A stretch of DNA of 64,000 nucleotides from positions 496,001-560,000 of the forward strand of contig NZ_BTTW01000005.1 of assembly GCF_036245865.1 (NCBI RefSeq), given 5' to 3'. Below, in pieces: positions 1 to 11,146 of this stretch; position 1 is the stretch's first letter, and each line of letters opens with the position of its first letter. This DNA comes from Corallococcus caeni. Its GTDB lineage: Bacteria > Myxococcota > Myxococcia > Myxococcales > Myxococcaceae. The notes beneath the pieces are model-generated. The model saw only the letters and a list, made by a program, of their open reading frames with translations. It ran no database searches and was not told the origin of the DNA. The translations under genes and the position numbers were made by a program.

Positions 1-360
1 CGCCAGCAGGCCGCGCGCGTGCGCCAGGCCTTCGCCCTTCGGCTGCACGCCCATCACCACGTCGCGCACGGTGAGGCCGGATTCGAGCTCGGCGTCGTGG
101 AGGACGCGGCGCAGGGGGCGCTGCTCCGGAGGGACGAACGTGTCCGGCCCCGCGAGCACCCGGCCCTCAAGCGTGATGGTGCCGGACGTCGGCTGCTCCA
201 GGCCCGCCACCAGCCGCAGCAGCGCGGTCTTCCCGGAGCCGGAGGTGCCCATCAGCGCCACCGCGTCCCCCGGCTCCAGCGCCAGCGTCACGTCCCGCAC
301 CGCCGGGGCGGGAGCGCCGAGGAACTTCAGGGTGAGGGCATCGAGCGAGAGGAAGGCCAT
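1..360 (-). CDS. ABC transporter ATP-binding protein (partial, N-terminal 120 residues)
   Basis: The gene starts at an ATG on the minus strand and runs off the left edge, so only the first 120 codons are visible. Residues 38-45 form a Walker A motif (GTSGSGKT), and the following Leu-rich helix and 'AGLEQPTSGTITLEG' are typical of ABC ATPases. The signature motif and Walker B lie outside the window. It should power a membrane permease encoded to the left. The substrate cannot be read from this fragment. It is divergent from the secreted NTF2-like gene, with about 180 bp between them. Confidence 0.85.
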   Translation of the reverse strand, partial: MAFLSLDALTLKFLGAPAPAVRDVTLALEPGDAVALMGTSGSGKTALLRLVAGLEQPTSGTITLEGRVLAGPDTFVPPEQRPLRRVLHDAELESGLTVRDVVMGVQPKGEGLAHARGLLA

Positions 361-541
361 GACGGCGGGCACACTACGGTGCGGCACCGGCGGGGCCAAG
401 CACCGGGGCCCGAGGCCGGGCACGGCCGGAACCTGTCGGACAGTCGGACCGGTTCGGGCAGGCGCTCCGAAGCGGCTGCCGCGCTTCCGCGCGGTGGGAT
501 TAGGCTCGCTCGCCGTTCCTGCCCACTTCCCGGGAGTCCCC

Positions 542-1183
542 ATGTCGCGCCTGCTCATCGCCTGTGCCGTCCTGCTGGGAGCCACGTCCTTCGCCCAGGC
601 CCCCGCTGCCCCTGCGTCTCCGCCCAAGGCCGCGACCGCTCCGGCCGCCCCCGCCGCTCCGGCGAAGCCGAACCCGCTGAAGGCCGCCGCGGAGCGCACC
701 CAGGCCGCGCTCGCGCAGGTGCCCCAGGCGAAGCCCGAGGACGTGAAGTCCCAGGACGCCATCCTCAAGGCCCTCTACGACGTCATCAGCGGGCCGGCGG
801 GGACGGCTCGCGACTGGCAGCGCTTCCGCTCCCTCTTCTACCCGGGCGCCCAGCTCATCCCGCTCGTGAAGCCCCCGGGCGCCACCACGCTCGCGGCCCG
901 CCCCATCACCCCGGAGGACTACGTGACGTGGGGCCAGGAGGCCACCGCGACGCACGGCTTCTTCGAGAAGGAGACCGCGCGCCAGACGCACGCCTTCGGC
1001 GCCCTGGTGCAGGTGATGAGCACCTATGAGGCGCGCGGCACGCAGGACGGGCCGCTCATCGCCAAGGGCGTCAACAGCATCCAGCTCTTCAACGACGGCC
1101 AGCGCTGGTGGGTCATGAACATCTTCTGGATCGACGAGAACACCGCCGGCCTCAAGGTGCCCAAGGACCTCACGCAGAAGTAG
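542..1183 (+). CDS. Secreted NTF2/SnoaL-like domain protein
   Basis: The protein has 213 residues. It begins with a short cleavable signal peptide (MSRLLIACAVLLGATSFAQA), then an Ala/Pro-rich linker and a compact domain of about 140 residues. The second half has the look of the NTF2-like fold (helix 'ALYDVIS...WQRFRSLFYPGA', then 'VMSTYEAR...GVNSIQLFNDGQRWWVMNIFWIDE'). I chose the ATG at 542 because the signal peptide starts there; the open frame extends upstream without coding character. Such domains bind small molecules or act as hydrolase/isomerase scaffolds; no catalytic role can be assigned. It is convergent with gyrA and shares a hairpin terminator with it. Confidence 0.8.
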   Translation: MSRLLIACAVLLGATSFAQAPAAPASPPKAATAPAAPAAPAKPNPLKAAAERTQAALAQVPQAKPEDVKSQDAILKALYDVISGPAGTARDWQRFRSLFYPGAQLIPLVKPPGATTLAARPITPEDYVTWGQEATATHGFFEKETARQTHAFGALVQVMSTYEARGTQDGPLIAKGVNSIQLFNDGQRWWVMNIFWIDENTAGLKVPKDLTQK

Positions 1184-1200
1184 CCCCGCGACAAACGAAG

Positions 1201-1246
1201 AGGGCCGGTCCCGGAAGCGCGGCTCGCGCGTCCCGTCACCGGCCCT
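1201..1246. terminator. Bidirectional hairpin between the NTF2-like gene and gyrA
   Basis: AGGGCCGGT (1201-1209) pairs perfectly with ACCGGCCCT (1238-1246), and an inner GCGCG/CGCGC pair (1217-1221 and 1225-1229) can stack in the loop. It sits 18 bp after one stop codon and 27 bp from the other in a convergent gap, so it probably terminates both transcripts. There is no clear T-run, which is common in very GC-rich genomes. Confidence 0.55.
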
Positions 1247-1272
1247 CCCGTGCTTCAACCGACGGCCCTGAC

Positions 1273-4092
<2,820 letters not shown>

Positions 4093-4151
4093 GGGCTCTG
4101 GAAGGTGCGGACGGGCCCCGCGCGTGGGGGGCTCCGTTCGATGGGAGAGTG

Positions 4152-4189
4152 TTCGTAACCCCTGGATTTCCCTCAGTCAATAAGGGAAA
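4152..4189 (-). promoter_or_regulatory. Candidate gyrA promoter with overlapping inverted repeat
   Basis: On the minus strand TTGACT (4180-4175) and TACGAA (4157-4152) are separated by 17 bp and resemble -35 and -10 boxes; the -10 match is weak. A perfect inverted repeat TTTCCCT-N9-AGGGAAA (4167-4189) straddles the -35 box and is a plausible operator. The gyrA start is about 60 bp downstream. Confidence 0.4.
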
Positions 4190-4299
4190 CAGGGGGGATT
4201 CGCCACGGCTGCCCGCCCGCCCGGTTCCAGGGGTCGGAGAGGGCCTTTCCGGGGCACCCGGAGGGAACATCCGGGCGGTGCGTTTTCAGCCCCACCGGA

Positions 4300-4350
4300 G
4301 GCCGTTTTCCAGGCCTTCTTCAGGGCCGTTTTCCAGGCCGTTTTCAGGCC
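4300..4350. repeat. Short tandem repeat at the 3' end of the TPR gene
   Basis: The 16-bp unit GGCCGTTTTCCAGGCC occurs at 4300-4315 and 4324-4339, and a shortened copy overlaps at 4336-4350. The last copy contains the stop codon of the minus-strand TPR gene (4344-4346). The units can form short GGCC-based stems, but a terminator role is uncertain. Confidence 0.7.
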
Positions 4351-5081
4351 TTGGGGCGGAGGTTCGCGGCCAGCCGTTCGGCCTCCGCGCCCACGCCGCC
4401 CTCGGGGTCCTTGGCCTTCGCGGTCTCGAACGCGGCGAGCGCCCCTTCGCGGTCCCCGCGCAGCTTCAGCGCCACGCCCACGTTGAGGTGCGCGGAGGCG
4501 TTGTCGCGGTCCATGGCGAGCGCTTCGCGGAACAACGTGAGTGCCTGGTCCACGTCACCCGACAGGAGCGCTTCACGGCCCGCCAGGACGCGCTTGTCCG
4601 CGTCGTTGACCAGCTCCACCTCGAAGACGCTCTTGCCCACGACGTTGGCCACGAGCACGCGCAGGATGCCGCCCCAGTAGAACGACAGCCCCTCCGCGGC
4701 GACGACGGCGGCCAGGGGCAGGTCGGGCAGCAGCTGCTTGCCCCGGAACTTGAAGCGGACCTTGGTGTAGCGGCCCTTGTTGGTCCAGTGGACCAGCTCG
4801 CCGCGGAGCTTCTTGAAGCCGGCCTCCAGCTGGGCCGGGTCGATTTCGAAGGGCAGCACGCGGCCCTGCGGCTCGCCCGCGGGCAGGCTCTTGGGCGGGG
4901 ACTCGTCGAAGACGGGCTCGGCCTCCAGCACGGGGGGCCTGGGGGACGACGAGGCGCGGCGGGGGTCCACCTTCTCCACCTTCGCCTTCACCGGCCGGGC
5001 CGGGGCCTTCGCGGGAGCGGCGGGGCGCGCAGGCTGCTTCTTCACCTTCGCCGGGGACTTGCGGGGTGCCGTCTTTGCCAT
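4344..5081 (-). CDS. TPR protein with basic Lys/Ala/Pro N-terminus
   Basis: A 245-residue protein. Residues 1-45 are Lys/Ala/Pro-rich and strongly basic, resembling histone-H1-like or nucleoid-binding tails. The middle (about 75-155) is an unrecognised domain ('FEIDPAQLEAGFKKLRGELVHWTNKG', 'VRFKFRGKQLLPDLPLAAVVA'). The C-terminal 85 residues contain about two tetratricopeptide units ('GDVDQALTLFREALAMDRDNASAHLNVGVALKLRGDREGALAAFETA'), which usually mediate protein-protein contacts. The basic tail suggests nucleic-acid or acidic-partner binding, which is inference. It lies upstream of gyrA on the same strand, about 250 bp away. Confidence 0.75.
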   Translation of the reverse strand: MAKTAPRKSPAKVKKQPARPAAPAKAPARPVKAKVEKVDPRRASSSPRPPVLEAEPVFDESPPKSLPAGEPQGRVLPFEIDPAQLEAGFKKLRGELVHWTNKGRYTKVRFKFRGKQLLPDLPLAAVVAAEGLSFYWGGILRVLVANVVGKSVFEVELVNDADKRVLAGREALLSGDVDQALTLFREALAMDRDNASAHLNVGVALKLRGDREGALAAFETAKAKDPEGGVGAEAERLAANLRPKA

Positions 5082-5118
5082 GAGGCCACTCTAAGCGACC
5101 CACTCCCCCGCCGCTCGT

Positions 5119-5156
5119 GAAGTCGTGCGAAGACGAAGTCGTGAAGACGAAGTCGT
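5119..5156. repeat. Triple GAAGTCGT short repeat
   Basis: GAAGTCGT occurs at 5119-5126, 5135-5142 and 5149-5156, the last two within near-identical GAAGACGAAGTCGT stretches. It lies in the 90-bp gap between the TPR gene start and the methyltransferase stop. It could be a regulator site or simple slippage product. Confidence 0.6.
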
Positions 5157-5171
5157 CCGGAGACGGCCGCG

Positions 5172-6017
5172 CTAGACGGGGCCTGGCCGGTGGCCCCAGG
5201 CGCCCACCATGAGGCTGGGCACCAGCACGCCGCCGTGGGCGCGAAGCTCGGCGGTGAGGCGGGCGGCCAGCGTGTCGATGTCCACCTCCATGGCCAGCGC
5301 CACGCCCAGCCGCTCCATGTGGGGCAGCAGCGTGCGCACCGTCTCCACCAGGGCCTGCGTGGGCTCCGCGTCCGCCGTCACGCCCAGCCGTCCGCCAATC
5401 ACGCCGTCATCCACCACCAGCCCCGCCCTGCGCAGCGTGGACACCAGCTCCATGCCCATGTGGACCTTGATGCCCAGGCGCTCGCAGGTGGGCAGCATCC
5501 AGCCCCAGAGGCGGGAGAACAGCGGCAGCTTCGGGTGCGCCAGGCCCATGGCCGCCAGCTCCAGTTCGTGCAGCGCCATCACGCCCCCGGGGCGCAGGTG
5601 CTCCGCCATGCGCCGCACGAACGAGATGGGGTCCGGCTGGAACATCAGCACCAGCCGGCAGACGATGGCGTCGAAGGGGCCTTCGACGGGCAGGGACTCC
5701 AGGCTGCTCTGCCGGAAGCGCACGTGGGCAAGGCCCTGCGCCTCGGCGCGGCGCTGGGCCCAGGTGAGGAAGCGGGCCTCGCGGTCGACGCCCACCACCT
5801 GGCCCGTGGGGCCCACCAGCTCCGCGGCGAGGAAGGACACGTCTCCCACGCCGCAGCCCACGTCCAGCACCCGCATGCCGGGCTTGAGGCCGGCCCCGCG
5901 CAGCACTCCCTCCGTCAGCGGCGCGTACACCTGCGCCAGGAGCATCAGCCGGTGCAGCTCCCGGTCCTCGTGGCCCAGGACAGGGTCCGCGGGGGTTACC
6001 GTTTCCTCGACGTGCAT
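5172..6017 (-). CDS. Class I SAM-dependent methyltransferase
   Basis: A 281-residue protein. Motif I (RVLDVGCGVGDVS), the acidic residue after strand 2 (VGVDRE) and the post-motif 'HLRPGGVMALHELEL' mark a Rossmann-type methyltransferase of the UbiE/Methyltransf_25 group. The C-terminal part (LFSRLWGWMLPTCERLGIK onward) resembles small-molecule methyltransferases found in secondary metabolism. I chose the ATG at 6017 because GGAG lies about 7 bp upstream; the frame stays open farther back but loses similarity. The substrate is unknown. It is divergent from the M24 peptidase gene. Confidence 0.85.
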   Translation of the reverse strand: MHVEETVTPADPVLGHEDRELHRLMLLAQVYAPLTEGVLRGAGLKPGMRVLDVGCGVGDVSFLAAELVGPTGQVVGVDREARFLTWAQRRAEAQGLAHVRFRQSSLESLPVEGPFDAIVCRLVLMFQPDPISFVRRMAEHLRPGGVMALHELELAAMGLAHPKLPLFSRLWGWMLPTCERLGIKVHMGMELVSTLRRAGLVVDDGVIGGRLGVTADAEPTQALVETVRTLLPHMERLGVALAMEVDIDTLAARLTAELRAHGGVLVPSLMVGAWGHRPGPV

Positions 6018-6291
6018 GTGCGACTCCGGGGTTGGAGACAGCGCGCACGGTCGCAAGCCCTGGCGGCCTTCGCGCCCTCCCGGCGGTCCCTCCGCAATGA
6101 CAGACAGCCATCCGCGCCCGCGACCGGAGGGCAGGCCCCCGTCCCTCGTTGGACAGGCCCACATCCCGGCCATGGCTCTTGATTCCGGGACTTCCCGGTG
6201 AAGCACATGCGCGGTGCACGGCGTGTGGGTGGTCGCGCCGCGCTGCCGTGAAACAATCCGCGCGCTCTCCCACCGAAGGAACGCCTCTCCC

Positions 6292-7635
6292 ATGTCCACG
6301 CTGACGCGCGTCCGGCCCGTGCTCCTCTCCGCCCTGCTGCTTGCCTCCCTCGCCCACGCGGCCCCCGCCGTGCCCGCCGCGGAAGGCGCGTGGCCTCGCG
6401 TGCGCAAGGAGCGCCTCCAGAAGCTCTTGCCCCAGGCCATGGCCCGCGCGGGCGTGGACGCGTGGGTGGTGCTCTGCCGCGAGAACGACAACGACCCGCT
6501 CGCCGCCCACGTCGGCGGGGAGAACGCGGGCGGCACCGCCGCGTTCCTGTTCCTGCGCGACGGCGACGCGCTGCGCTCCACCGCCCTGTCCCCCGAGGGT
6601 GAGGCCACCGCGCTCCGGGACATGGGCGTGGTGGACGAGGTGGTGGCCTTCGAGCGCGGCGCGGACGTGAACGCGCTCATCGCCGCGCGTCTGGCCAAGG
6701 CGAAGCCAACGAAGGTGGCCATCAATTCGTCGGAGCGGATGTCCATCGCGGACGGGCTGTCCGCCACGCAGCGCGCGAAGCTGGAGGCGGCGCTGTCCCC
6801 CGCGCTGCGCAAGAAGCTGGTGTCCTCCGAGGATCTGGTCTCCGAGTGGCTGTCCGTGAAGACGCCGGAGGAGGTGGACATCATGCGCAAGGCCGCGGAC
6901 CTCACCGCGAAGCTGGAGGAGGAGGCGTACCGCACGGTGGTGCCGGGCAAGACGCGGGACTCGGACGTGGCGCGCTTCCTCAAGAAGCGCATCGCGGAGC
7001 TGGGCGTGGGCGACGGGTGGCAGCCGGACCAGAACCCCAACGTGAACAGCGGGCCCACGCGCGGGCACTCGAACGCCACCGACCGCGTCATCCAGCCGGG
7101 GGACTTCATCCAGACGGACTTCGGCATCCGCGTGGGCGGCACCTGGGTGACGGACATCCAGCGCTTCGCCTACGTGCTGGCCCCGGGCGAGCAGCAGCCG
7201 CCCGCGGAGGCGCTGGCGAAGTGGGAGAAGTCGAAGAAGGGCAGCCGCATCGCGCTGGCGGCGATGAAGCCCGGCGCGCGCGGCTACGACGTGGACAAGG
7301 CCCAGCGCGACTGGATGCGCGAAGCGGGCTCCGAGCCCGTGATGTGGGGCACCGGCCACCCCGTGGGCTACTGGGCCCATGACGCCGGCCCGGCCCTGTC
7401 CGGCGCGGCGTCCGGCAAGCCGCCCACGGGCTCCGCGCTGCGCAAGCTCCAGCCCGGCCAGGTGTTCGCCTTCGACGGCTTCTTCGCGTGGAAGGACGGC
7501 AGCAGCCCGGACGCGCTGCGCATCCTCTCCGTGGAGGAGATGGCCGTCGTCACCGACACCGGCGCCGAGTACCTCAACCCACCCCAGGAGCAGCTCATCC
7601 TCATCCCGTCTCCTGTCACGGCCACGAAACGCTGA
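6292..7635 (+). CDS. Secreted M24 family metallopeptidase (Xaa-Pro peptidase-like)
   Basis: A 447-residue protein with a signal peptide (MSTLTRVRPVLLSALLLASLAHA), so it is exported. The pita-bread catalytic domain occupies about residues 190-440. Visible metal ligands are D276 (TDFGIR), D288 (VTDIQR), H356 (GTGHPVG) and E415/E416 (SVEEMAVV). The other expected Glu (usual motif EPG) appears as D395 in FAFDGFF. H363 (WAHD) matches the second conserved His. The N-terminal domain (about 30-185) is the usual creatinase-like domain. Family members release N-terminal residues preceding proline. AAGGA upstream of ATG 6292 and the signal peptide decide the start. Confidence 0.88.
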   Translation: MSTLTRVRPVLLSALLLASLAHAAPAVPAAEGAWPRVRKERLQKLLPQAMARAGVDAWVVLCRENDNDPLAAHVGGENAGGTAAFLFLRDGDALRSTALSPEGEATALRDMGVVDEVVAFERGADVNALIAARLAKAKPTKVAINSSERMSIADGLSATQRAKLEAALSPALRKKLVSSEDLVSEWLSVKTPEEVDIMRKAADLTAKLEEEAYRTVVPGKTRDSDVARFLKKRIAELGVGDGWQPDQNPNVNSGPTRGHSNATDRVIQPGDFIQTDFGIRVGGTWVTDIQRFAYVLAPGEQQPPAEALAKWEKSKKGSRIALAAMKPGARGYDVDKAQRDWMREAGSEPVMWGTGHPVGYWAHDAGPALSGAASGKPPTGSALRKLQPGQVFAFDGFFAWKDGSSPDALRILSVEEMAVVTDTGAEYLNPPQEQLILIPSPVTATKR

Positions 7636-7782
7636 GGAACTTGGGCCCCGCCCGCGCCCACACCCTACGACGGGGGTGGTCCCGACCCCGGCGACTTGGA
7701 CGGTGGGGTGTGGCGCGCGGACGCGCGGGCTCGGCTACACTCGGAGGCATCAGCGCGCCGGTCAGGCGCTGGAGGACCGCCC

Positions 7783-8142
7783 ATGCCAACCGTGCTGGTC
7801 ATCGACGATGACCTCTTCGTGCTCGCGACCGTGGGGGACACCCTGCGGGGCGCGGGCTACACGGTGCTCACGGTGCAGTCCCCCGCCGAGGCCTTCCACC
7901 TGGACCTCTCCGGCGTCGCCGCCATCCTGTGCGACTACAACATGCCGGAGATGAACGGCTCCGACGTGCTCGTCGCCATTCGCGAGCTGCAGGAGTGCCG
8001 GGCGCCGTTCATCTTCCTCACGGGCCACTCGGACCTGGATGACCTGCTGCCCGTGGCCATCCGCTACGGCGCGGAGCTGCTGCCCAAGCCGGTGGATGCC
8101 TCCGAGCTGACGCGGCTGCTGCGCAAGCAGATCGCCGCCTGA
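7783..8142 (+). CDS. Single-domain response regulator receiver
   Basis: A 119-residue stand-alone CheY-like receiver. The acidic pocket is IDDD (residues 7-10), the phospho-acceptor is D51 in CDYNMPEMNG, the switch Thr is in FLTGHSD, and the conserved Lys is in KPVD. There is no output domain, so it must act by protein-protein contact or as a phosphorelay intermediate. GGAGG lies 7 bp before the ATG. No kinase is adjacent; the neighbours are a peptidase and a TPR protein. Confidence 0.9.
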   Translation: MPTVLVIDDDLFVLATVGDTLRGAGYTVLTVQSPAEAFHLDLSGVAAILCDYNMPEMNGSDVLVAIRELQECRAPFIFLTGHSDLDDLLPVAIRYGAELLPKPVDASELTRLLRKQIAA

Positions 8143-8164
8143 GCGGCCCTCCGCGCGCGGGCCT

Positions 8165-9409
8165 TCAGCCCAGCTCGGAGAGCAGGGCCTCCGCGCGCTC
8201 GCGCCACTCGGGCTCCAGCGAGGGCCCACCCAGCAGCGTCGTCAGCCGCGCCTTCGCGGTGTCCCGTTCACCCAGCCGGGCCTCCACGCGGGCCAGGGAC
8301 AGCACGGGCTCCGGACGGTGGGGCGCGCGGCGGTGGGCCTCCGCCAGGGGCTCGCGCGCGGGGGCCGCGGCCTCCGGGGGCCCGCCCTCCACCTGACGCA
8401 GAAGCAGCAGGCCCAGGCGCCACGCGGGCATCCAGTCGTCCGGGGACAGCCGCACGGCGTCGCGCCACGCGGCGAGCGCGCGCTCCACGTCCGGCGGCTC
8501 CAGGGACTCGAAGACGAGCGCCTCCACGGAGCGGCTGAGGCCGGTGGAGAGGCCTCGCGCCTCCAGCTGGTGGCACAGCTCCAGGGCCTCCAGGAAGCGG
8601 CGCTCCGTCACGCGCAGGCGGGCCAGGTGCCCCAGCGCCGCCACGCCTTCGGGCTCCACGCGCACGCGGGCCTCCGCCGCGGACACGGCGCCGCGCACGT
8701 TGCCTCGCGCGAGCCGCACGTCCGACAGCGCCTTGAGCAGGCCCACGTCGTCCGGCACCGCCTTCTGGCCCTGGCGCAGCAGGTCCTCCGCCGCCTCCAG
8801 CTCCCCGCCCGCCTCCAGCGCGCGCGCGAACACGAGGTAGCTGGGCGCGTGCCACGGGTCCAGGTGCAGGGACTTCTCCAGGTGCGCGAAGGCCTCCTCC
8901 ATCCGGTCGAGCAGGAAGAGGGCGCGCGCGAACTGGAAGTGGTGCAGCGCCACGCGAGGCTCGCGCGATACGGCCTGGGACAGGGCCGGGTACGCGGCGG
9001 TCGCGTTCCCCTGCTCCATCCACGCGTAGCCCAGGCCGAAGAAGGCCTCGGTGGGCGGGTCGGGCTCCTCCGTGAGCGCCCGGTACAGGGCCAGGGCCTG
9101 GGGCCACTCGCCGCGCCGCGTGTGCAGCGCCGCGCGCACCAGCCGGGCCTCGGGCCGGGAGGCCTCGCCGGCCCGGGTGACGCCCAGGAGCAGGGACTCC
9201 GCGAGCGCATCCTCGCCGTCCATCAGGGCAAGCCGCGCCAGCGTGAGCGCCGCGCGCCAGTCGGACGCATCGCGCTCCTGCGCGAGCAGGGCCTCGCGAC
9301 GGGCCCCCTCCAGGTCACCCGCCTTGAACAGCGTTTCATGGCGTGGAACAGGATTCAGGACGGACGCTCCCCACGGAAGATGCGCACCCCACCGGGCAGG
9401 GCAATGCAT
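8165..9409 (-). CDS. TPR-repeat protein
   Basis: About 414 residues made almost entirely of helical repeats of the tetratricopeptide type (for example 'TEAFFGLGYAWMEQGNATAAYPALSQAVSREP', 'AFAHLEKSLHLDPWHAPSYLVFARALEAGGELEAAEDLL'). It has no signal peptide and no catalytic motif, so a cytoplasmic scaffold or adaptor role is likely. The start is uncertain: ATG 9409 is in frame but lacks a good ribosome-binding site, and the repeat fold begins near 'RHETLFKAGDLEGARREAL'. It is convergent with the receiver gene (22-bp gap) and divergent from the nuclease. Confidence 0.75.
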   Translation of the reverse strand: MHCPARWGAHLPWGASVLNPVPRHETLFKAGDLEGARREALLAQERDASDWRAALTLARLALMDGEDALAESLLLGVTRAGEASRPEARLVRAALHTRRGEWPQALALYRALTEEPDPPTEAFFGLGYAWMEQGNATAAYPALSQAVSREPRVALHHFQFARALFLLDRMEEAFAHLEKSLHLDPWHAPSYLVFARALEAGGELEAAEDLLRQGQKAVPDDVGLLKALSDVRLARGNVRGAVSAAEARVRVEPEGVAALGHLARLRVTERRFLEALELCHQLEARGLSTGLSRSVEALVFESLEPPDVERALAAWRDAVRLSPDDWMPAWRLGLLLLRQVEGGPPEAAAPAREPLAEAHRRAPHRPEPVLSLARVEARLGERDTAKARLTTLLGGPSLEPEWRERAEALLSELG

Positions 9410-9598
9410 GGGAGGTCCATTCAGGTCCGCGATGCCGCCCCCCGAACCTTCCGTGGCCTTCAGGGTAGCAGACTGGCGGACAGTCCTCCTCCCGCGCTCC
9501 CGGGCCCCGGCCGGGCGCCCCGCGCTCTTGCAAACCTGGCAGCGCACCGTGACGACGGACTTGCCCGGGCGCGGGACTCCGTGGTCCCACTCAGGCGC

Positions 9599-10345
9599 GT
9601 GCGACTCAAGGTCCTCACCCTGAACGTGGCCCACGGTGCGCCCTTCGCCGTGCCCATGCCCTTCCTGCGCCGGCGGTCGGCGCTGCTGGGCACGCTGGAC
9701 CGGGTGGCGGCGCTGCTCTCGCGCGAGGCCGCGGACGTGGTGGCGTTGCAGGAGGCGGACCGGTCCAGCCTCTTCAGCGGGCGGGTGGATCAGGTGGCGC
9801 GCATCGCGGAGCAGGCCGGCTATCCGCACGTGCATCACGGCGTGCACTCCGGTGTCGCCGGGCTGTTCGCGCAGGGCACCGCGCTCCTGTGCCGGCATCC
9901 GCTGGAGTCGCGCGACACGGCGCACTTCGGCCGCGACCGGCGGATGGACAAGGGCTACGTCGTCGCCGCGCTCGCGGGGGAGCGCGGGCCGGAGGTCGTG
10001 TCGCTGCACCTGGATCCGTTCTCCCCCGCGGTGCGACAGCGGCAGGTGGACCAGCTCATCCACGCCCTGCGCCAGCGGCCGGAGCGGCCTCGCGTGGTGA
10101 TGGGCGACTTCAACGCGGAGGACGCGGACGGCCCCGCGGCCCGCCTGTGCGCGGCGCTGGGACTGCACACGCCCGCTGACGGCGAGCCCACGTATCCCGT
10201 TCCGCGAGCACGTCAGCGGTTGGATCAGGTGCTCATCTCCCACGCCCTGCGCTTCACCCGCTACGCGCGCCTGCCCGACGCCGTCTCCGACCACCACGCC
10301 GTGGTGGCCGAGCTGACGCTTCAGCCGAGCACGGCGACGAGCTGA
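9599..10345 (+). CDS. Endonuclease/exonuclease/phosphatase (EEP) family protein
   Basis: A 248-residue EEP-fold metal-dependent hydrolase. Motifs in order: TLNVAH near the N-terminus, VALQEAD (metal-binding Glu), LHLDPFSP, MGDFNAED (DxN) and a final SDHHAVVAEL (catalytic Asp-His). Family members cleave phosphodiester or phosphate-ester bonds in DNA, RNA or lipids; the substrate here cannot be read. The GTG at 9599 is chosen because 'RLKVLTLNVAH' is the normal family N-terminus; GTG 9581 is an alternative. Its last 25 bp overlap the convergent thioesterase gene. Confidence 0.85.
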   Translation: MRLKVLTLNVAHGAPFAVPMPFLRRRSALLGTLDRVAALLSREAADVVALQEADRSSLFSGRVDQVARIAEQAGYPHVHHGVHSGVAGLFAQGTALLCRHPLESRDTAHFGRDRRMDKGYVVAALAGERGPEVVSLHLDPFSPAVRQRQVDQLIHALRQRPERPRVVMGDFNAEDADGPAARLCAALGLHTPADGEPTYPVPRARQRLDQVLISHALRFTRYARLPDAVSDHHAVVAELTLQPSTATS

Positions 10346-11124
10346 CGGCACTGCGCGAGCAGCGTGCCGTCCTGTGCCCAGAGCAGCTGGGTCTCCTCCG
10401 TGTAGCCGTCCGCGGCGTGGCGCGAGCGGCCGGTGCGCAGGTAGTGCGCGTCCGGCGCGATGCCCTTCACCGGGAACGTCTGGAAGAACTGCACGCTGAA
10501 GTCCACCGACGCGGCGGCGCGGAAGCCCTCCAACCGCGACAGCACGGACGGCGGATACGCGTCCATCAACCCCACGCACAGCGCCGCGTCCAGCGCCATG
10601 GGGACGCGAGGCCGCAGCCAGCCGCCCACCTCCGCCTCGGGCCCGCCCGAGTACGGCGGCGAGCCCACGCAGTAGCGGTACTCGAAGAAGCGGCAGAAGT
10701 CCGGCATGGGCACGTCGTCGGGGACGGGCGTGAGCGTCCCGGGCGCGGGCACCTGGGGCATGACGAAGTCCGTGTACCCGGGGGCCCCACCGCGAGCGGC
10801 ACCGAAGGTCGCCGTGGCGACGGCCACCACCGCGCCGCCGCTCTCCACCCGCGCGGTGGCGTGGGTGACGAGCTTGCCGGCGCGCTCGATGCGCGTGTGC
10901 AGGTCCGCCACGCCCTCCGCCGCGGGCGAGCAGAAGTGCACGGTGAACGAGCGCACCGCCCGCTGGGCGTCGTTCAGGTGGTGCTCCAGCGCGCGAAGCA
11001 CCTGCCCCGCCACCACGCCGCCGTAGGCGCCCCGGCCCTGATACCAGGCCGCCTCGTAGCGCGAGCGGTAGTGCCCGGGTTCCAGCGGTTCAACGACGGT
11101 GGCGGCGAGGAAGGGCGAAGTCAT
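10321..11124 (-). CDS. Acyl-CoA thioesterase-like protein (double hotdog)
   Basis: A 267-residue protein resembling TesB-type thioesterases. The N-terminal half has 'WYQGRGAYGGVVAGQVLRALEHHL', then a hotdog strand pattern 'VRSFTVHFCSPAAEGVADLHTRIERAGKLVTHATARV'. The second half 'RVPMALDAALCVGLMDAYPPSVL...ASVDFSVQFFQTFP' fits a second hotdog. Such enzymes hydrolyse acyl-CoA thioesters. The ATG at 11124 is preferred over one at 11136 because AGGA lies at suitable distance. It follows the Tim44-like gene on the same strand by 22 bp, so it may be co-transcribed. Confidence 0.8.
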   Translation of the reverse strand: MTSPFLAATVVEPLEPGHYRSRYEAAWYQGRGAYGGVVAGQVLRALEHHLNDAQRAVRSFTVHFCSPAAEGVADLHTRIERAGKLVTHATARVESGGAVVAVATATFGAARGGAPGYTDFVMPQVPAPGTLTPVPDDVPMPDFCRFFEYRYCVGSPPYSGGPEAEVGGWLRPRVPMALDAALCVGLMDAYPPSVLSRLEGFRAAASVDFSVQFFQTFPVKGIAPDAHYLRTGRSRHAADGYTEETQLLWAQDGTLLAQCRQLVAVLG

Positions 11125-11146
11125 GATGCACCGCATCCTAGACCTC

